Source: Sophora flavescens (taxonomy: Eukaryota > Streptophyta > Magnoliopsida > Fabales > Fabaceae). From it: 64,000 nt of DNA. Each line of letters opens with the position of its first letter. Position 1 is the stretch's first letter. The notes under the pieces were generated by a model. The model saw nothing but the letters and a program-made list of their open reading frames with translations, did no database searches and was not told where the DNA came from. This document shows, in pieces, positions 42,901 through 53,879 of this stretch. Both the position numbers and the translations under genes were made by a program. The stretch lies in NCBI GenBank assembly GCA_030762895.1, contig CM061068.1:157376811-157440810 (forward strand). The letters are read 5' to 3'.

Positions 42901-45900
42901 ACAAGGATTTATTACTCGAGATATGATCAATGGCACCAGAATCAAGCACCCAAAGACCGATTAAAGGCGATTGGGAGAGACAGCAACAAAATTACTAGTC
43001 TGTACACTGGAGGCAATGTAACATGAGGTCGGGAGCTCCTGCAACCACTTCCAGTAATCAAAATAGGCGGTCCCTGGGGTAGTGAGACCTGAGGGCTAGC
43101 ATTCATCAAAGCACCTATAAAAATCATCATAGGTGGGTCGTAATACACTGACAAATAGGGCAGAGGCGGTTCTTGAAGCACCAAAGGAAGCCATGGATCA
43201 TTAACGAAAGGACAAAACAACAACCACATGTTACCTGAAAGGACGTGTGCACAGGCGGCACAGTCAGAGGTGCTCAATTGGTGACGGGAGGGGAGGGGCT
43301 GGGCTAGATCGGTTGGAGGACGACAAATCACCGTGCTAGGAGCGGTCAGAACGGAGGCATCAAACGTCGTCAGGCGCCGGTCATAGGTTCTATGTGGCGC
43401 GACTAACGGGCACGTGAGAGGGTGGCCAATAGTGGGTTCCCGGGGATGGGCCGATTTGAAGGAGGTGTAGCTCATGGGGGTTGACGGCCATTCTCCTAAA
43501 AAAGGGGCGGCGGATGGTGGCTGGTGGCTGTTTGAGGGGGTATATGATAGACGAAAGGGTAAACTGGATTCGGAACACGGTTGTCAAAAAAATTTCACTC
43601 GAGGACAGTGGGTCCATCGGTTAGGCACGATTTTAGGGTTACCTCTATCTGACTCTAGATACCATGTTGAAAGAGAGAACAGGGGCATGTGATGCCGAAA
43701 CTGTGTGTTCACAGTGGAGCTTATATATAATGAATCGTAATAAATACAAAATATTAACGCTATCTTATTTTCTATATTTACATGATACTATTTTTTGTTC
43801 TAAACCCAGTATATCCCAACGCTGTCAACGAATGACTAATCACTGTTCGTGGGGCGTGACTTCCGCTGGCTAAGCATTATTTTAACACCGTCAGGAATCG
43901 AATCCGGGAGCAAACTGAGTCGACCCCTAGAGTGTCCCAGACATGATATTATTAAACCATAACTACTTATTTACATCATTTTTAACATTATCAAAAACGA
44001 AGCCAAGCTCCTTACACCAGAAAAGGATTTGAGGAATGGAAAACAGCCAAGAAAAGAAGAAAAAACACAAAAAGATAGAGACCTAGAGAGTACTAGCCTT
44101 AGGAACGGCCAATATCATCCATAACCACCTTTCACTAATCTTTTCATGCCTTCCTAGTTCACTCTTCTCTCTCTTATCATTCCTGCTCCATTCTGTTAGG
44201 ATTCCCTCCTTCTCTTTGCTCCATCTCAGCATTAGTTTTCTCCCCTTTAATCAACTTCTATTTTGGCCCATTATCTGAAACGGACTCATTTCTATACATT
44301 GCTTTCTTACTCTCCTCCTCTATGCCAAAATTCTCTTGCATCTTCTAGAATATCCTCTAGTGGTTGTGGGTCTAACAGAGTGCGTGATCATGTTTTCCTA
44401 AGAGGTTCTCCTATACAAACATGGCTTTAAATTGCAGTCTACAACCGCAATTGCGGCCACAATGTTGCCATTGTAGTGGTCTCTACAACTGCATCACAAA
44501 GGGAATTGTGACTGCATTGGCCGCATTGCGGACAACTGCGATAAACAAAACACAAACGCAACCGCAATTTAAAATCATAAATACAAGCTATAAATCAACG
44601 AGTCTTAATTATCAAAGGGATTGACTACTACCTACATAATTATAATAACATAAGCTAATTATATACATGTTGCAAAGATCCTCCCCCATCCCCGCTTTGG
44701 AGATTTTGTGCATACTGCATAGAGATCATATGCCTCAAAGATAACTCATTGACCTCTTCGAAATTTTGTATAGGCAACTGCTAGTTGGTCATTTCATTTG
44801 AGTTAACAAAAGTAGTGGTGATATCTCTAGATAATATCTTCTCCCTTATGAAATAACAATCAACCTCAACGTGTTTAATCCTCTCATAAAATACTAGATT
44901 GCAAGTGATATGCAATGCGGCTTAATTAGTTTATAGTAAAATATAAAATTCCTCAAGAAAAGTTATTCTGGGTTAGGAAATTTTTATGATCAACTTGATG
45001 GAAGAGAGAAATCACCAAAAGAAGCAAAGTCCTAAGACACTGCAATTGCCAATACAAGACAGATGTGGACATTAGTCATTTATTCATATGAAGCAACATG
45101 ATATAACATTTGATGTAGACGCAGTCAAATAGTTGCGTCTTTAAAGAGGGTGGAGAAAGGCTAAATTTCATATGAAAGTATGTTAAAAAGTGAATCTAAG
45201 AGAGTTTTATTATGAACTTTAAGAATGAAAGCCATCATATTGAAAATGAAGCCCATGTATTAATGTATGATTTGGATAAGAAATTAATCCAATAGAAGTA
45301 ATTGTATTTTTCTCAAGGATGTGACATGTGCAAAGCAACATGGAAAGCCATACTTCTGGCCACCAAGTATTTCGCTTTCTTTTCCTTCAAAGGTCTTAAG
45401 AGGATCACTTTTAGTTTACATTAATTCAAGAAGCAACTATTACACACTCATGAATTTGAAAATTCCAAGAAATATAATATACACACCCTCTTGATCTATC
45501 AATACTTGGAAGAAGAAATGGTGAATGCAAATGCCTTTTACATTGAAAGATAGATGGAAGCTATATAATTGTCCGGAGGAGTCCACAAATGACAGCAAAA
45601 TGCAGCTTTTGCTCAATTAAGTAAAAATTTACAAGATGAACAACTAGAATTGTAACAGATAGCATCTAATCGTCTAAACTGCTAGAATTTTAAGAACCAT
45701 ACAAAAAGCAATAAAAGCATTGCCTAACCAAGGGAATAAGACACTTACAGCTTGTATGCATTGTTGGAATACTCTGACAAGAAGAATTAGAAGTCCAGAT
45801 GTCAGGAAGGTCCAGAGAAGCAAGAGGTGGAGACATTAAAATTCGGCCCAATTGATTGCCTTTCAAGGTGTGAAGAAACCTTATTTTTAGTGGAAGACTC

Positions 45901-45941
45901 TTTCTTAGAACATTCTGAAATGTGACTGTTACCAAGCCCAT
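36959..45941 (-). CDS. FOLD1: Bifunctional FolD: methylene-THF dehydrogenase / methenyl-THF cyclohydrolase
   Basis: Exons (minus order): 45749-45941, 40128-40444, 37478-37714, 37217-37384, 36959-37129. They total 1086 nt (361 aa), with all junctions GT-AG and phases consistent. FolD interconverts 5,10-methylene- and 10-formyl-tetrahydrofolate with NADP+. Visible motifs are SQTYVRNK (catalytic Tyr and Lys), GILVQLPLPQ, EKDVDGFNPLN, TPCTPKGC, the GRSNIVGLP nucleotide-binding loop, PGATVIDVG and PGGVGPMTVAML. The first exon encodes a basic N-terminus free of acidic residues for about 40 residues, then SLDLPDIW, which suits a mitochondrial targeting peptide. The chosen ATG follows a likely 5'-UTR splice acceptor near 45981. 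Assignment to the FOLD1 (mitochondrial) branch is inferred from recalled plant homologues. Introns 1 (5.3 kb) and 2 (2.4 kb) are swollen by copia remains. Confidence 0.9.
37916..39985 (-). mobile_element. Truncated copia element in FolD intron 2
   Basis: On the minus strand: a leader and LTR-like region (about 39740-39985, TATA-like CTATAAATAAGAGG), gag fragments at 39320-39700, protease at 39064-39279 (decayed SWI...GAS equivalent followed by GNPSLFSKL), and a pre-integrase segment at 37911-38123 (GHPSLDKLKKMVHHLSHLK). RT and RNase H are missing. The sequence is close in kind to copia B (shared GNPSLFSKL and LSHLKTL). A GC-rich non-copia block at 38165-38950 interrupts it. Confidence 0.7.
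38165..38950. other. Non-copia insertion inside the intron-2 copia
   Basis: It lies between the pre-integrase and protease parts of the copia remnant. It has GGACGGCCGCTATTTTAGG near its left end, a purine-rich middle, and a GC-rich right part with short frames lacking similarity. This pattern is seen in some hAT-derived plant repeats, but TIRs and TSDs were not resolved. Confidence 0.35.
39945..40040 (+). pseudogene. Copia RT scrap, plus strand
   Basis: It encodes LLVYVNDIIISGDN, the copia RT catalytic region with the first Asp replaced by Asn. It lies head-to-head with the adjacent minus-strand copia remnant and about 90 bp from FolD exon 2. Confidence 0.65.
40575..40790 (-). mobile_element. 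Copia 3' LTR remnant in FolD intron 1
   Basis: On the minus strand CTCCTGCTTGAGGAGG (polypurine tract, near 40760-40775) is followed by TGTTAGATTTATTTGG, the start of a copia-type LTR. The partner LTR and body were not found. Confidence 0.45.
40791..41575. other. FolD intron 1, unassigned part
   Basis: Short frames without recognisable similarity; T-rich. Nothing with clear terminal repeats. Confidence 0.4.
41576..43850 (-). mobile_element. Copia remnant D in FolD intron 1
   Basis: On the minus strand: a 5' LTR starts around 43665-43850 (ends ...TTTCAACA, followed by primer site TGGTATCTAGAG), then gag-like frames 42942-43617. A pre-integrase block lies at 42410-42670 (AQLGHPSLAKLQKLVP) and integrase at 41993-42199 (TPQQNGVVEHKNPHL, ACYLINRMPS). 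RT, RNase H and the 3' LTR are missing. Stops and shifts are common. Confidence 0.75.
44420..44575. repeat. MITE-like inverted repeat
   Basis: CTTTAAATTGCAGTCTACAA at the left and the reverse complement of the right (TTTTAAATTGCGGTTGCG) form an imperfect inverted repeat. The interior is rich in GCAATTGCGGCC-like palindromes. No TSD was resolved. Confidence 0.4.
44700..44960 (-). pseudogene. Copia RNase H fragment
   Basis: The minus strand reads RLIVIS.../VEVDCYFIREKILS..., then TTFVNSNDQLAVAYTK, across a frame break. This matches the last part of copia RNase H (family pattern DCHFIREK...DQLADxxTK). It is isolated and about 260 bp long. Confidence 0.7.
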
Positions 45942-46373
45942 GATATTTGTCAAGTTGTCATCAAAGCAATTGTCTGCCTGTAGCAAGGAAATCACAGAAT
46001 CAAATTTCTCTCTTTCTCCCCCCCACCTCCTTCCCCACAATCAAGAAATGTCTCTAAAGAACATAAGTGGTGAATCAAAAGAAACAAGGCCATGTGCATT
46101 TTCTAAAGGGATGACATTAATACAACAGGAAGAAAGGACAATGAGTGATAATATTAGTGGACACAATCTAGGATACTAGAGTGGTAGAGCCCAATACAAC
46201 CAAAGAGCTCCCTCATTCATCATAAAGATATTCAAATTCATTAAACAGTAACTTTAATTTAGGAAACAATTAAACTGAACTGAAATGCCTTTAACCAAAG
46301 GAGAAAAGGTCCAGATGACATGGTAAACTAATAAATAACCAAGGGAAATGTAACCATGGACAAATAAAAGCTA

Positions 46374-46493
46374 TGGGAGCGGATTCTCTCATGTTAATTT
46401 GTTGTCCAGTTGAATCTCAGTCACTCATTGAATGGTGGGAATTTTCAACATGAGAGAATCCAAGTGATTTCCAACATGGGAGAATCCGCTCCC
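46374..46493. mobile_element. hAT-type MITE, 120 bp, upstream of FolD
   Basis: The ends TGGGAGCGGATTCTCTCATG and (right, reverse complement) GGGAGCGGATTCTCCCATG are almost perfect TIRs. A perfect 8-bp TSD AAAAGCTA is at 46366-46373 and 46494-46501. It lies about 430 bp upstream of the FolD ATG. Confidence 0.92.
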
Positions 46494-47193
46494 AAAAGCT
46501 ACCCAAAGCCTGAATTTGAAAATGTGCCGCCCCGGTCAAAAACTCTAAATTAAAACGCTTAAACACTACCATTGACACTGAGATATATCATTCTAACAGT
46601 ACTATAAACAGATTCTAGAACTAACCAACCCTTCAGTGACATCATAAATTTGATCAATTTTTTCGACTAGTTTTGAAAGCACAGGACGATAGAGACGAAT
46701 TAACCGACAAAATTCAATTGCGAGTCAATTAACTTACTACTTCAGATTTTGACGGCAAACGAGTAACCAGTCCAGAAGCCCATAGCTATGAACGCATTAC
46801 ACAGACCAACTTTTCGTTGTTGTCGTCGTGATTTGCCAAGGAAAACCGCTAAGGCCCATGGTGATGAGATACTTCACATGAGTAGAAAAACTAATAACCT
46901 CTGTTCTCTGATTAAAGTAACAGTTATGTGTTAGAAATTAAACTTTCATCTTGTCTACAAATTTCGAGAATGTGTTAGAAGCTAGGAGTGCAATTTGAAA
47001 AGTCAAAAGATTTAGTTATTATGAGTCTCTTTAATATGTATTAAGGCACGTGATAACATACGATACAAGGATAGCTTTTTGAGTCACATGATGATAATTT
47101 TTATATTATACATTTGATAGATAATGGATAACATAAATAAAATAAAATTAATTTTACAATGATACCCTTTGCAATATTAATATATGATATAAC

Positions 47194-48747
47194 TTTTTTT
47201 AACACAAAAACTCATACCATTTCATTAATAATCAATTTCTCAATACAATTGGGAATATCAATAAAGTAATGAGGGCTAGCCATACATATAGCCATCCCAA
47301 TCAAGGTGTGAGCAACTACATCAAAAAAGTCTTGTAATCTAAAATTAAAGCACCAAATTCAGAGCAATCTTCATAAGAAGAATTGAAGTTGTCCACAACA
47401 TATTTGGCCTCATACCCCACATCATGAACCCACTGTAAAGCAAAATAAAGCCCCAAAATTTCACCTTCATGGAGTTGCAATTGAGACCGGAAATTGTAAG
47501 TTCTGGCCTTCGAAAAAGAACCATGCTCATCTCTTAAGACAAGGCTAACTCCAGTGCTACCAACATGCCTAAATGAAGCATCAATATTGCATTTTACTAA
47601 CCCATGTGGAGGAGGAGTCCAGCACTCCGTTGCTGGAGGTGCGCTGCTAGTTTGGGCATGAAAGGCACCACCATTTTCTTTTGCCCAAAACCATTGGTGG
47701 AAAAACGTTGTTGCTTGAATAAGAACTTGTGAATGTGATTCAATTTTGTTCTCCCAAAGTTTGAGGTTCCTACTTTTCCATAAGCTCCACAAACACATGC
47801 ACCACAATTGCCTATTGCTCTCATCCAAATAATCAAGAAAATATCATATTAATTCTTCAAAGGAGTCCACCTCTAGAACTTTTCTTTCCAAAGCCTGCCA
47901 AAGACCCATCTTCATCCACAACTGCTTGCTAAAGTTACAAGTTATAAAGATGTGAGTATAGGTCTCCACCTCATCATCACAACGCACACAATGATTCGGA
48001 ATAAGGATACCACGAGACTGTAACTTCTCTCTAGATGGGATACAACCCCTACAAAGTTGTCATATAAAAGTTTTGACTCTAGGAGGAACGTGCAGTATCC
48101 AAATTTTTAACCAAGGACCAGGAGCTTGCGAATGAGATGAATCCAGCATAGAATTAAGGCACAAATGATAGGCGATTTTAACAGTATAAATACCTCTTCT
48201 ATTTGGCTACCATAATTGGGAATCCTCCTTAATTGAGTTGTGCAAAGGAACCTCCCTAATAGCAGCAACATCCGTGGGGGACATGATAGAATTGAGAAGG
48301 GGAATATTCCATTGCTTCAAACCTGGAATAAATAAATCTTTCACATAAACATCTTGGACAACATAGTTGTGATTAGCAATAGGAATAGAATAGGAGGGAT
48401 TCCTAAGCCAAGGGTCAAGGAAAACTTTAATCTTATCACCCTTGCCAATGCACCACCGATAACCTTCCTTAATTAAGGCTTTTGATTGCCAAATACTTCT
48501 CCAAGTAAAGCTTGGATTATGACCCAACCGTGCTTCCATAAAATCTCCCATAGGATAGTATTTAGCTTTGGGAAGCCTAGAGGTAAGATTATTGGGGTTG
48601 GTCATTAGTCTCCAATCTTGCTTACCAAGCATTGACAAATTAAAAGCATATAAATTTCGGAAGCCCATCCCACCATGTCTTTTATTCATAGAAAGTTTAT
48701 CCCATGAAAGCCATTTAATGCCACGGTGAGAATTACCATATAATATT
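47194..48747 (-). mobile_element. 5'-truncated L1-type LINE
   Basis: On the minus strand it ends in a short poly(A) (T-run 47194-47200). The direct repeats ATTAATATATG at 47176-47186 and 48748-48758 are the probable core of a longer TSD. Only the C-terminal third of ORF2 remains. Confidence 0.75.
47316..48720 (-). pseudogene. LINE ORF2 C-terminal remains
   Basis: 48207-48689 encodes the post-RT region of plant L1 elements (NKRHGGMGFRNLYAFNLSML, KQDWRL, TWRSIW, RWCIGKGDKIKVFLDPWL). Around 47860-48060 a shifted zf-RVT-like C-x2-C segment (CVRCDDEVETYTHIFITC) is visible. 47316-47828 encodes a plant RNase H-like domain (VKCNIDASFRHVGSTGVSLVLRD split by a short break, LQLHEGEILGLYFALQW). The polymerase core is missing. 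Stops between the pieces show it is inactive. Confidence 0.8.
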
Positions 48748-49609
48748 ATTAATATATGTAAGTATTAGGCAATATATAATATATTTTTATATTATATAGT
48801 ATATATGATAATATATTATTACTATCATAATAATACTATATATATTATTAATATGTATTATATATAACGTTAACGTTTGAAAAAAAATTAAATAACGTTA
48901 ACGTGGGGTGGGGGGGGGGGGATAGGGAGGGAGAGGGAGAAAGAGAGAGACAGGGAGGAGAGAGAAGGATGAGAGAGAGGGATAGAGAGATGTAAGGATA
49001 ATTTTGTCATTTTTTGGTAGTCTGTCTATGGGACAAAAAGTTGTCCCATGGTTTGGTGGGGGACAAAATTTTGGGTTTTTGTCCTATCCTTCACCCCCTA
49101 TTTTGTCCTGTCTCCTGACCACTTTTCAAATCAAATAGGGGACAAAAACTTTTGTGCTGTCCAGTCCCCTGAATTTTTGCAAATCTAACGCACCCTAAGA
49201 ATCAACAACTCATACCTAATTAGTTCAATTAAAACTTCTCTTTTGACAGCCGCACTAGTAAATAGGATATCCATTAGTTTGCTAAGTAATTGTACTTTTT
49301 GTGTGTGAGAATTTTAGAGAATTACAATAGGGAAGCTCCAGCAAGTTTCCTTCCTAGAATTTGTAAGTTGGTCATTAACAAAAGACCAAGCTTTGTGAGT
49401 GAATAAAATTCTGGTTGTGTGTAAAAATAGAGTGTTCTATTTCAATATCTCCATATTCTTCTAGCAATGCAAATTTTAATTGCAAACATCGGGTATCAGA
49501 GCCAGTTGAAACAAGATGGCAGCAAGTTCAAGTACGGGAACAACCCAACTGCAACAAGTTCAATCAACAATTTTCAAATTTGGCGGATGATCAAATTTTG
49601 TTACGTGGA

Positions 49610-52600
49610 AACGTTTGATGGAGCTATGTTTAAAAACCAGTGGCCATGGATACATTTTGGAGAAAGGTTTTACAGAACCAATAGAAGAAGAAAAATCAAA
49701 GGTTAATAAAAATCAATTAGATAAAGATCGTCTACTCGATGAAAAAGCTTTATTTTTAATATGTCAATTGGTGGAGCTGCCCGTTCTTGAGAAAATTTTT
49801 CATGCTAAAACAGCAAAGGAGGCTTGGGAAATTTTGCTCAAAACATATGAAGGAGCTGACCCAGTTAAACGGACAAGGTTGGAAGGCTTAAAACGGTAGT
49901 TTGAGCTGATGGAACAATGCAAGGATGAAATTATTCGTGATTATTTTTCACGAATGGATAAGCAGGTCACTGATATGAAGAATAATGGGGATTACATCAC
50001 ATAGAAAGAGGTCATGGAGAAAATTATGCACACACTCACAAGTCAATTTGATACGTGGCAGCGGCAATTGAAGGACAAGTGACACAACTAAGCAAGCATT
50101 AAAAGCTCAAGCGAATCTCAGAAATGAAGGATCAATGCAAAGAAGGGTGGACTACAACCAAAGAGGACAAAATTTCAGAGGTAGAGGAAGGTTTCCTAGA
50201 ACTGACTCAAGCCACGAAACCAGAGGTAATTTACAAAATAAATCCAATATTCAATGTCACAAATGTAAGAAGTATGGATATTTTCAATCTGAATAGAAGT
50301 CTCATATTCAGTGTCATAACTGTAACAAGTATGGTCACTATAGTCGAGAATATCGTGCTAAAGCTTCAAATATTAGAGAGGGTCATGCTCGAGTTGCAGA
50401 AAATGAAGATAATATGAAGACAGTGCTAATGACTAGTAACGTTGTTGCTGATAAAGATGATAATCAATGGTTGTTAGATACAGGCTGCAACAATCATCTA
50501 ATCAGGAAAAAAAGAACTATTTTTGACTTAGATGAAAATTTCCAAACCACTGTCAAGCTTCGTGATAATTCAAGACTTGCAGTCTTGGGAAAAGGGAAGA
50601 TTGCCATCAGATTAAAGGATGAACATTTGAATTATATTTTCGATGTATTTTATGCATCTGGTATATGTCAAAATCTTTTGAGTGTTGGACAGCTAGCTGA
50701 GAAAGGCTATGACCTGTGGTTTAACAAAAGAGGTTGCACCATAAATGATTTGGAGATGGGCTTGATAGCAAAGACATGCATGGAAAACAACTGATTGTTC
50801 CCAATGAATATCAAGTACCATGATTCCTTGTGTTGCAATGCTACAATTGTTGATAGTAATTGACTTTGGCACATGCGGCTTGAACACTTCAACTTTGAAA
50901 GCATCGAGTTTCTTGCAAATAAAAAGTGGGTTGCAGGCTTGCCGGTTATCAAAGTTCCAAATCAGCTATGCGCAAAATGTGGTGTGGGTAAAAAGCATCA
51001 TGATCCTTTTCCTTAAGGGCGTGCATGGAGAGGTACAAAGCCACTTGAGCCGGTGCACTCGGATTTATGTTATGTGGATGTTTCATCCAATGGAGGTAAC
51101 AAATATTTTATTACTTTCATTGATGACTTTAGTAGGAAGACATGGGTTTACTTCTTGAAAAGCAAATTTGATGCTTGTGATACACTCAATAATTTTTTGG
51201 CGTATATTGAAAAGAGTAGTGGCTATACTCTTAAAACATTGAGAACTGATAGGGGAACTGAATATATAGTTTGTGATGATTTCTTGAGAAAGAATGGTGT
51301 TAAACATCAACTAACTACAAGATACACTCCTCAGCAAAATGGAGTGGAAGAAAAGGAAGAATATGACTACAATGGACATGGTAAGAAGCATGCTACATGG
51401 CAAGAAATTACCAGAGTTTTTGGGCAGAAGCAGTGGCTTGTCCAGTCTACATCTTGAATAGATGTCCTATCAAAAGTGTACGAGATAAAACTCCACAAGA
51501 AGCCTGGAGTGGACAAAAGCCCAATCTTGAACACCTGAGAGTTTTTGGTTGCATTGCTTATGCACATGTTCCCAATGAACTAAGGAAGAAACTTGATGAT
51601 AAGGCAGAAAAATGCATCTTTGTTGGGTACAGTGAAGAAACAAAAGGCTACAAGTTATACAATCCAAATTCTCAAAAGTAATAATTAGTCATGATGTTAC
51701 CTTTGATGAAAATGGAGTGTGGGATTGGTCAGAGAAAGAAAAGGAATTGTTGTCTGTACCAGTAACTGTAAATGAAGAAGTAAATGAAGAAAATGTTGAT
51801 CCACCAACAAGTACTACAAGTTTTGATGATCCGACACTTCGTCCACGGCGAGAACGACGCCCACCTGCTCACTTACAAGATTATGAAGTTGGTAGAGATG
51901 ATGATCCTGATGATAGGGAGGAAGTTGTTACTTATTATGCCTTATTTGCTGATTGTGATTCTATGACATATGAGGAAGCAGCCAATGAAGATCATTGGGT
52001 TAAAGCAATGGATGAAGAAATTTAAGAAATTGAAAAAAATAAGACATGGGAGTTAGCTACTCTTCCAGAAGGAAAGAAGCATATTGGTGTAAAGTTGGTG
52101 TACAAGACAAAGTTCCAACCAAATGGAGAGATAGAACGATTCAAGGCATGATTGGTGGCAAAAGGGTACAAACAAAAACATGGAATTGATTACTTTGAAG
52201 TATTTGCTCCAGTTGCCATAATGGATAAAGTACGTATGATTATTTCTATTGCTGCACAAAATAAATGGAAAATATTCCAAATGGATGTCAAGTCTGCCTT
52301 CTTGAATGGTATACTTAATGAAGAAGTTTACGTTGAGCAACCACCAGGTTATCTAAAACAAGGAGAAGAAGATAAGGTGTATAGGTCGAAGAAAGCACTA
52401 TATGGATTGAAGCAAGCACCCAGAGCATGGTATACTCGCATAGACACATATTTTATTAACAATGGTTTTCATAAGAGTCCATACGAGCATGCTTTATCTG
52501 TCAAAAACAACAAGGATGGAGACATTATTATAGTTTGCTTGTATGTGGATGACTTAATCTTCACCGGCAACAACTCCAAATGGTTAGCTGATTTCAAGGA

Positions 52601-53504
52601 GAGTATGACTACGCAATTTGAAATGACTGATATGGGCCTGATGTCTTACTTCCTAGGCATTGAGGTTAAACAAATGTTTGAAGGAATTTTTATTTCACAA
52701 AAGAAATATGCAATCGATGTTCTGAAAAAGTTTAAGTTGGAAGCTTGCAAACCAATATTGGCACCCATTGAAAAAAGATTGAATCTTGAAAAGGAAAGTG
52801 GTGGTGACCTTGTCAATCCACCTAATTTCAGAAGATTAGTAGGAAGTCTGAGGTACCCAACAGCAATAAGACCTGACATAGTTTATGGAGTTGGACTCAT
52901 AAGCAGATTCATGGATTCACCTCGACAATCTCATTGGCAAGCAGCAAAGCAGATTTTAAGATATATTAAAGGTATGATTGATGATGACATCTTTTATTCA
53001 AATGCTAACAAGATAGAATTGGTTGGATACACAGATAGTGATTAGGGAGATGATATTGAAACAAGAAAAAGTACTTCAGGTTATGCTTTTTATCTAGGGT
53101 CATGTGTATTTTCCTGGTCATCCAAGAAACAACAAGTAGTCGCCCTTTCAACAGCAGAGGTAGAATATATAGCGGCCACAAATTGTGCTACTCAAGCAGT
53201 TTGGTTACGAGAAATGTTAAGTGAGCTACAACATCAACAAGATGGTCCTAGAAGGATATTTTGTGATAATAAATCAACAATTGCTTTGTCAAGAAATCCA
53301 GTTTTTCATGGACGCAACAAACACATCAGCATCAAGCATCACTACGTTAGAGACTTGGTTAGAGTTAAAGAAATTGTGGTTGAATATTGTTCAACGGAAG
53401 AACAAATTGCAGATATCTTTACAAAGCCACTCAAAATCAATTTGAAGTTGAAGAATATGCTTGGAATGATCAAGCCAAGTTTAAGGGAGGATGTTAGAAA
53501 TTAA
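49610..53504 (+). pseudogene. Broken gag-pol of copia E
   Basis: The gag UBN2-like segment 49615-49899 (TAKEAWEILLKTYEGAD) is followed by a damaged double zinc-knuckle region near 50250-50360 (CHNCNKYGHYSREY). The protease has WLLDTGCNNHL near 50470. A pre-integrase and integrase region at 50860-51460 has HSDLCYVDV, FIDDFSRKTW and TPQQNGVEE. RT at 52152-53045 has RLVAKGYKQKHG-type residues at its start and catalytic LYVDDLIFTGNN. RNase H at 53046-53504 has TAEVEYIAA, CDNKSTIALSRNP and ADIFTKPLK. Frameshifts and stops occur in gag, integrase and at the RT start (52023, 52150). RT alone is open for about 297 codons. Confidence 0.87.
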
Positions 53505-53879
53505 ATTTGTCTTGTCTACAAAGATCCGGAATGTGTTAGAAGCTAGGAGTGCAATTTGAAAAGTCAAAGACTTAGTTATTAAGAATGAACAAATCATGCT
53601 TAAGAGTTTTATTTCAATTAGAACTTCTCTTTTAATAGTTGCACTAGTATAAATAGGATATATATTAGTTTGCGAAGTACTTGTACTTTTTGTGTGTGAG
53701 AATTTTAGAGAGTTATAATAGGGAAGCTCTAGCGAGTTCCCTTTCTAGAATTTGTAAGTCGGTCATTAACAAAAGACCAAGCTTTGTAAGTGAATAAAAT
53801 TATGGTTGTGTGTTTTTCATAGAGTGTTCTATTTCATTCTCTCCATATTCTTCTAGCAAGACAAATTTTAATTGCCAAC
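53492..53879 (+). repeat. 3' LTR of copia E
   Basis: It matches 46929-47044 plus 49196-49487. It contains TATAAATAGG and CAAGCTTTG...GAATAAAA boxes. Confidence 0.88.

Larger units (their letters stand above)
47045..49195. mobile_element. PIF/Harbinger-like element splitting the copia E 5' LTR
   Basis: The ends GGCACGTGATA (left) and, reverse-complemented, GGGTGCGTTAGATTTGC (right) are imperfect TIRs. The TSD TAA is at 47042-47044 and 49196-49198. Removing it rejoins ATTAA-GAATCAACAA, which matches ATTAAGAATGAACAA in the 3' LTR. The right arm is full of GGGGACAAAA/TTTTGTCCC palindromes. A GA/G-rich low-complexity block lies at 48906-48995. It contains a LINE fragment. Confidence 0.6.
46929..53879 (+). 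mobile_element. Ty1/copia element E with a split 5' LTR
   Basis: The 3' LTR is 53492-~53879 (TGTTAGAAATTAAA...). The 5' LTR begins identically at 46929, runs to about 47044, and resumes at 49196-~49487 after a nested insertion. The primer site GGTATCAGAGCC is at 49492-49503. The polypurine tract AAGGGAGGA precedes 53492. The TATAAATAGG of the 3' LTR (about 53648-53657) is degraded to GTAAATAGG in the 5' LTR. No clear TSD was found at the outer ends. Confidence 0.85.

Noticed and set aside
44020..44400. Purine/pyrimidine-rich stretch as a MITE
   Set aside because: No inverted ends or TSD found.
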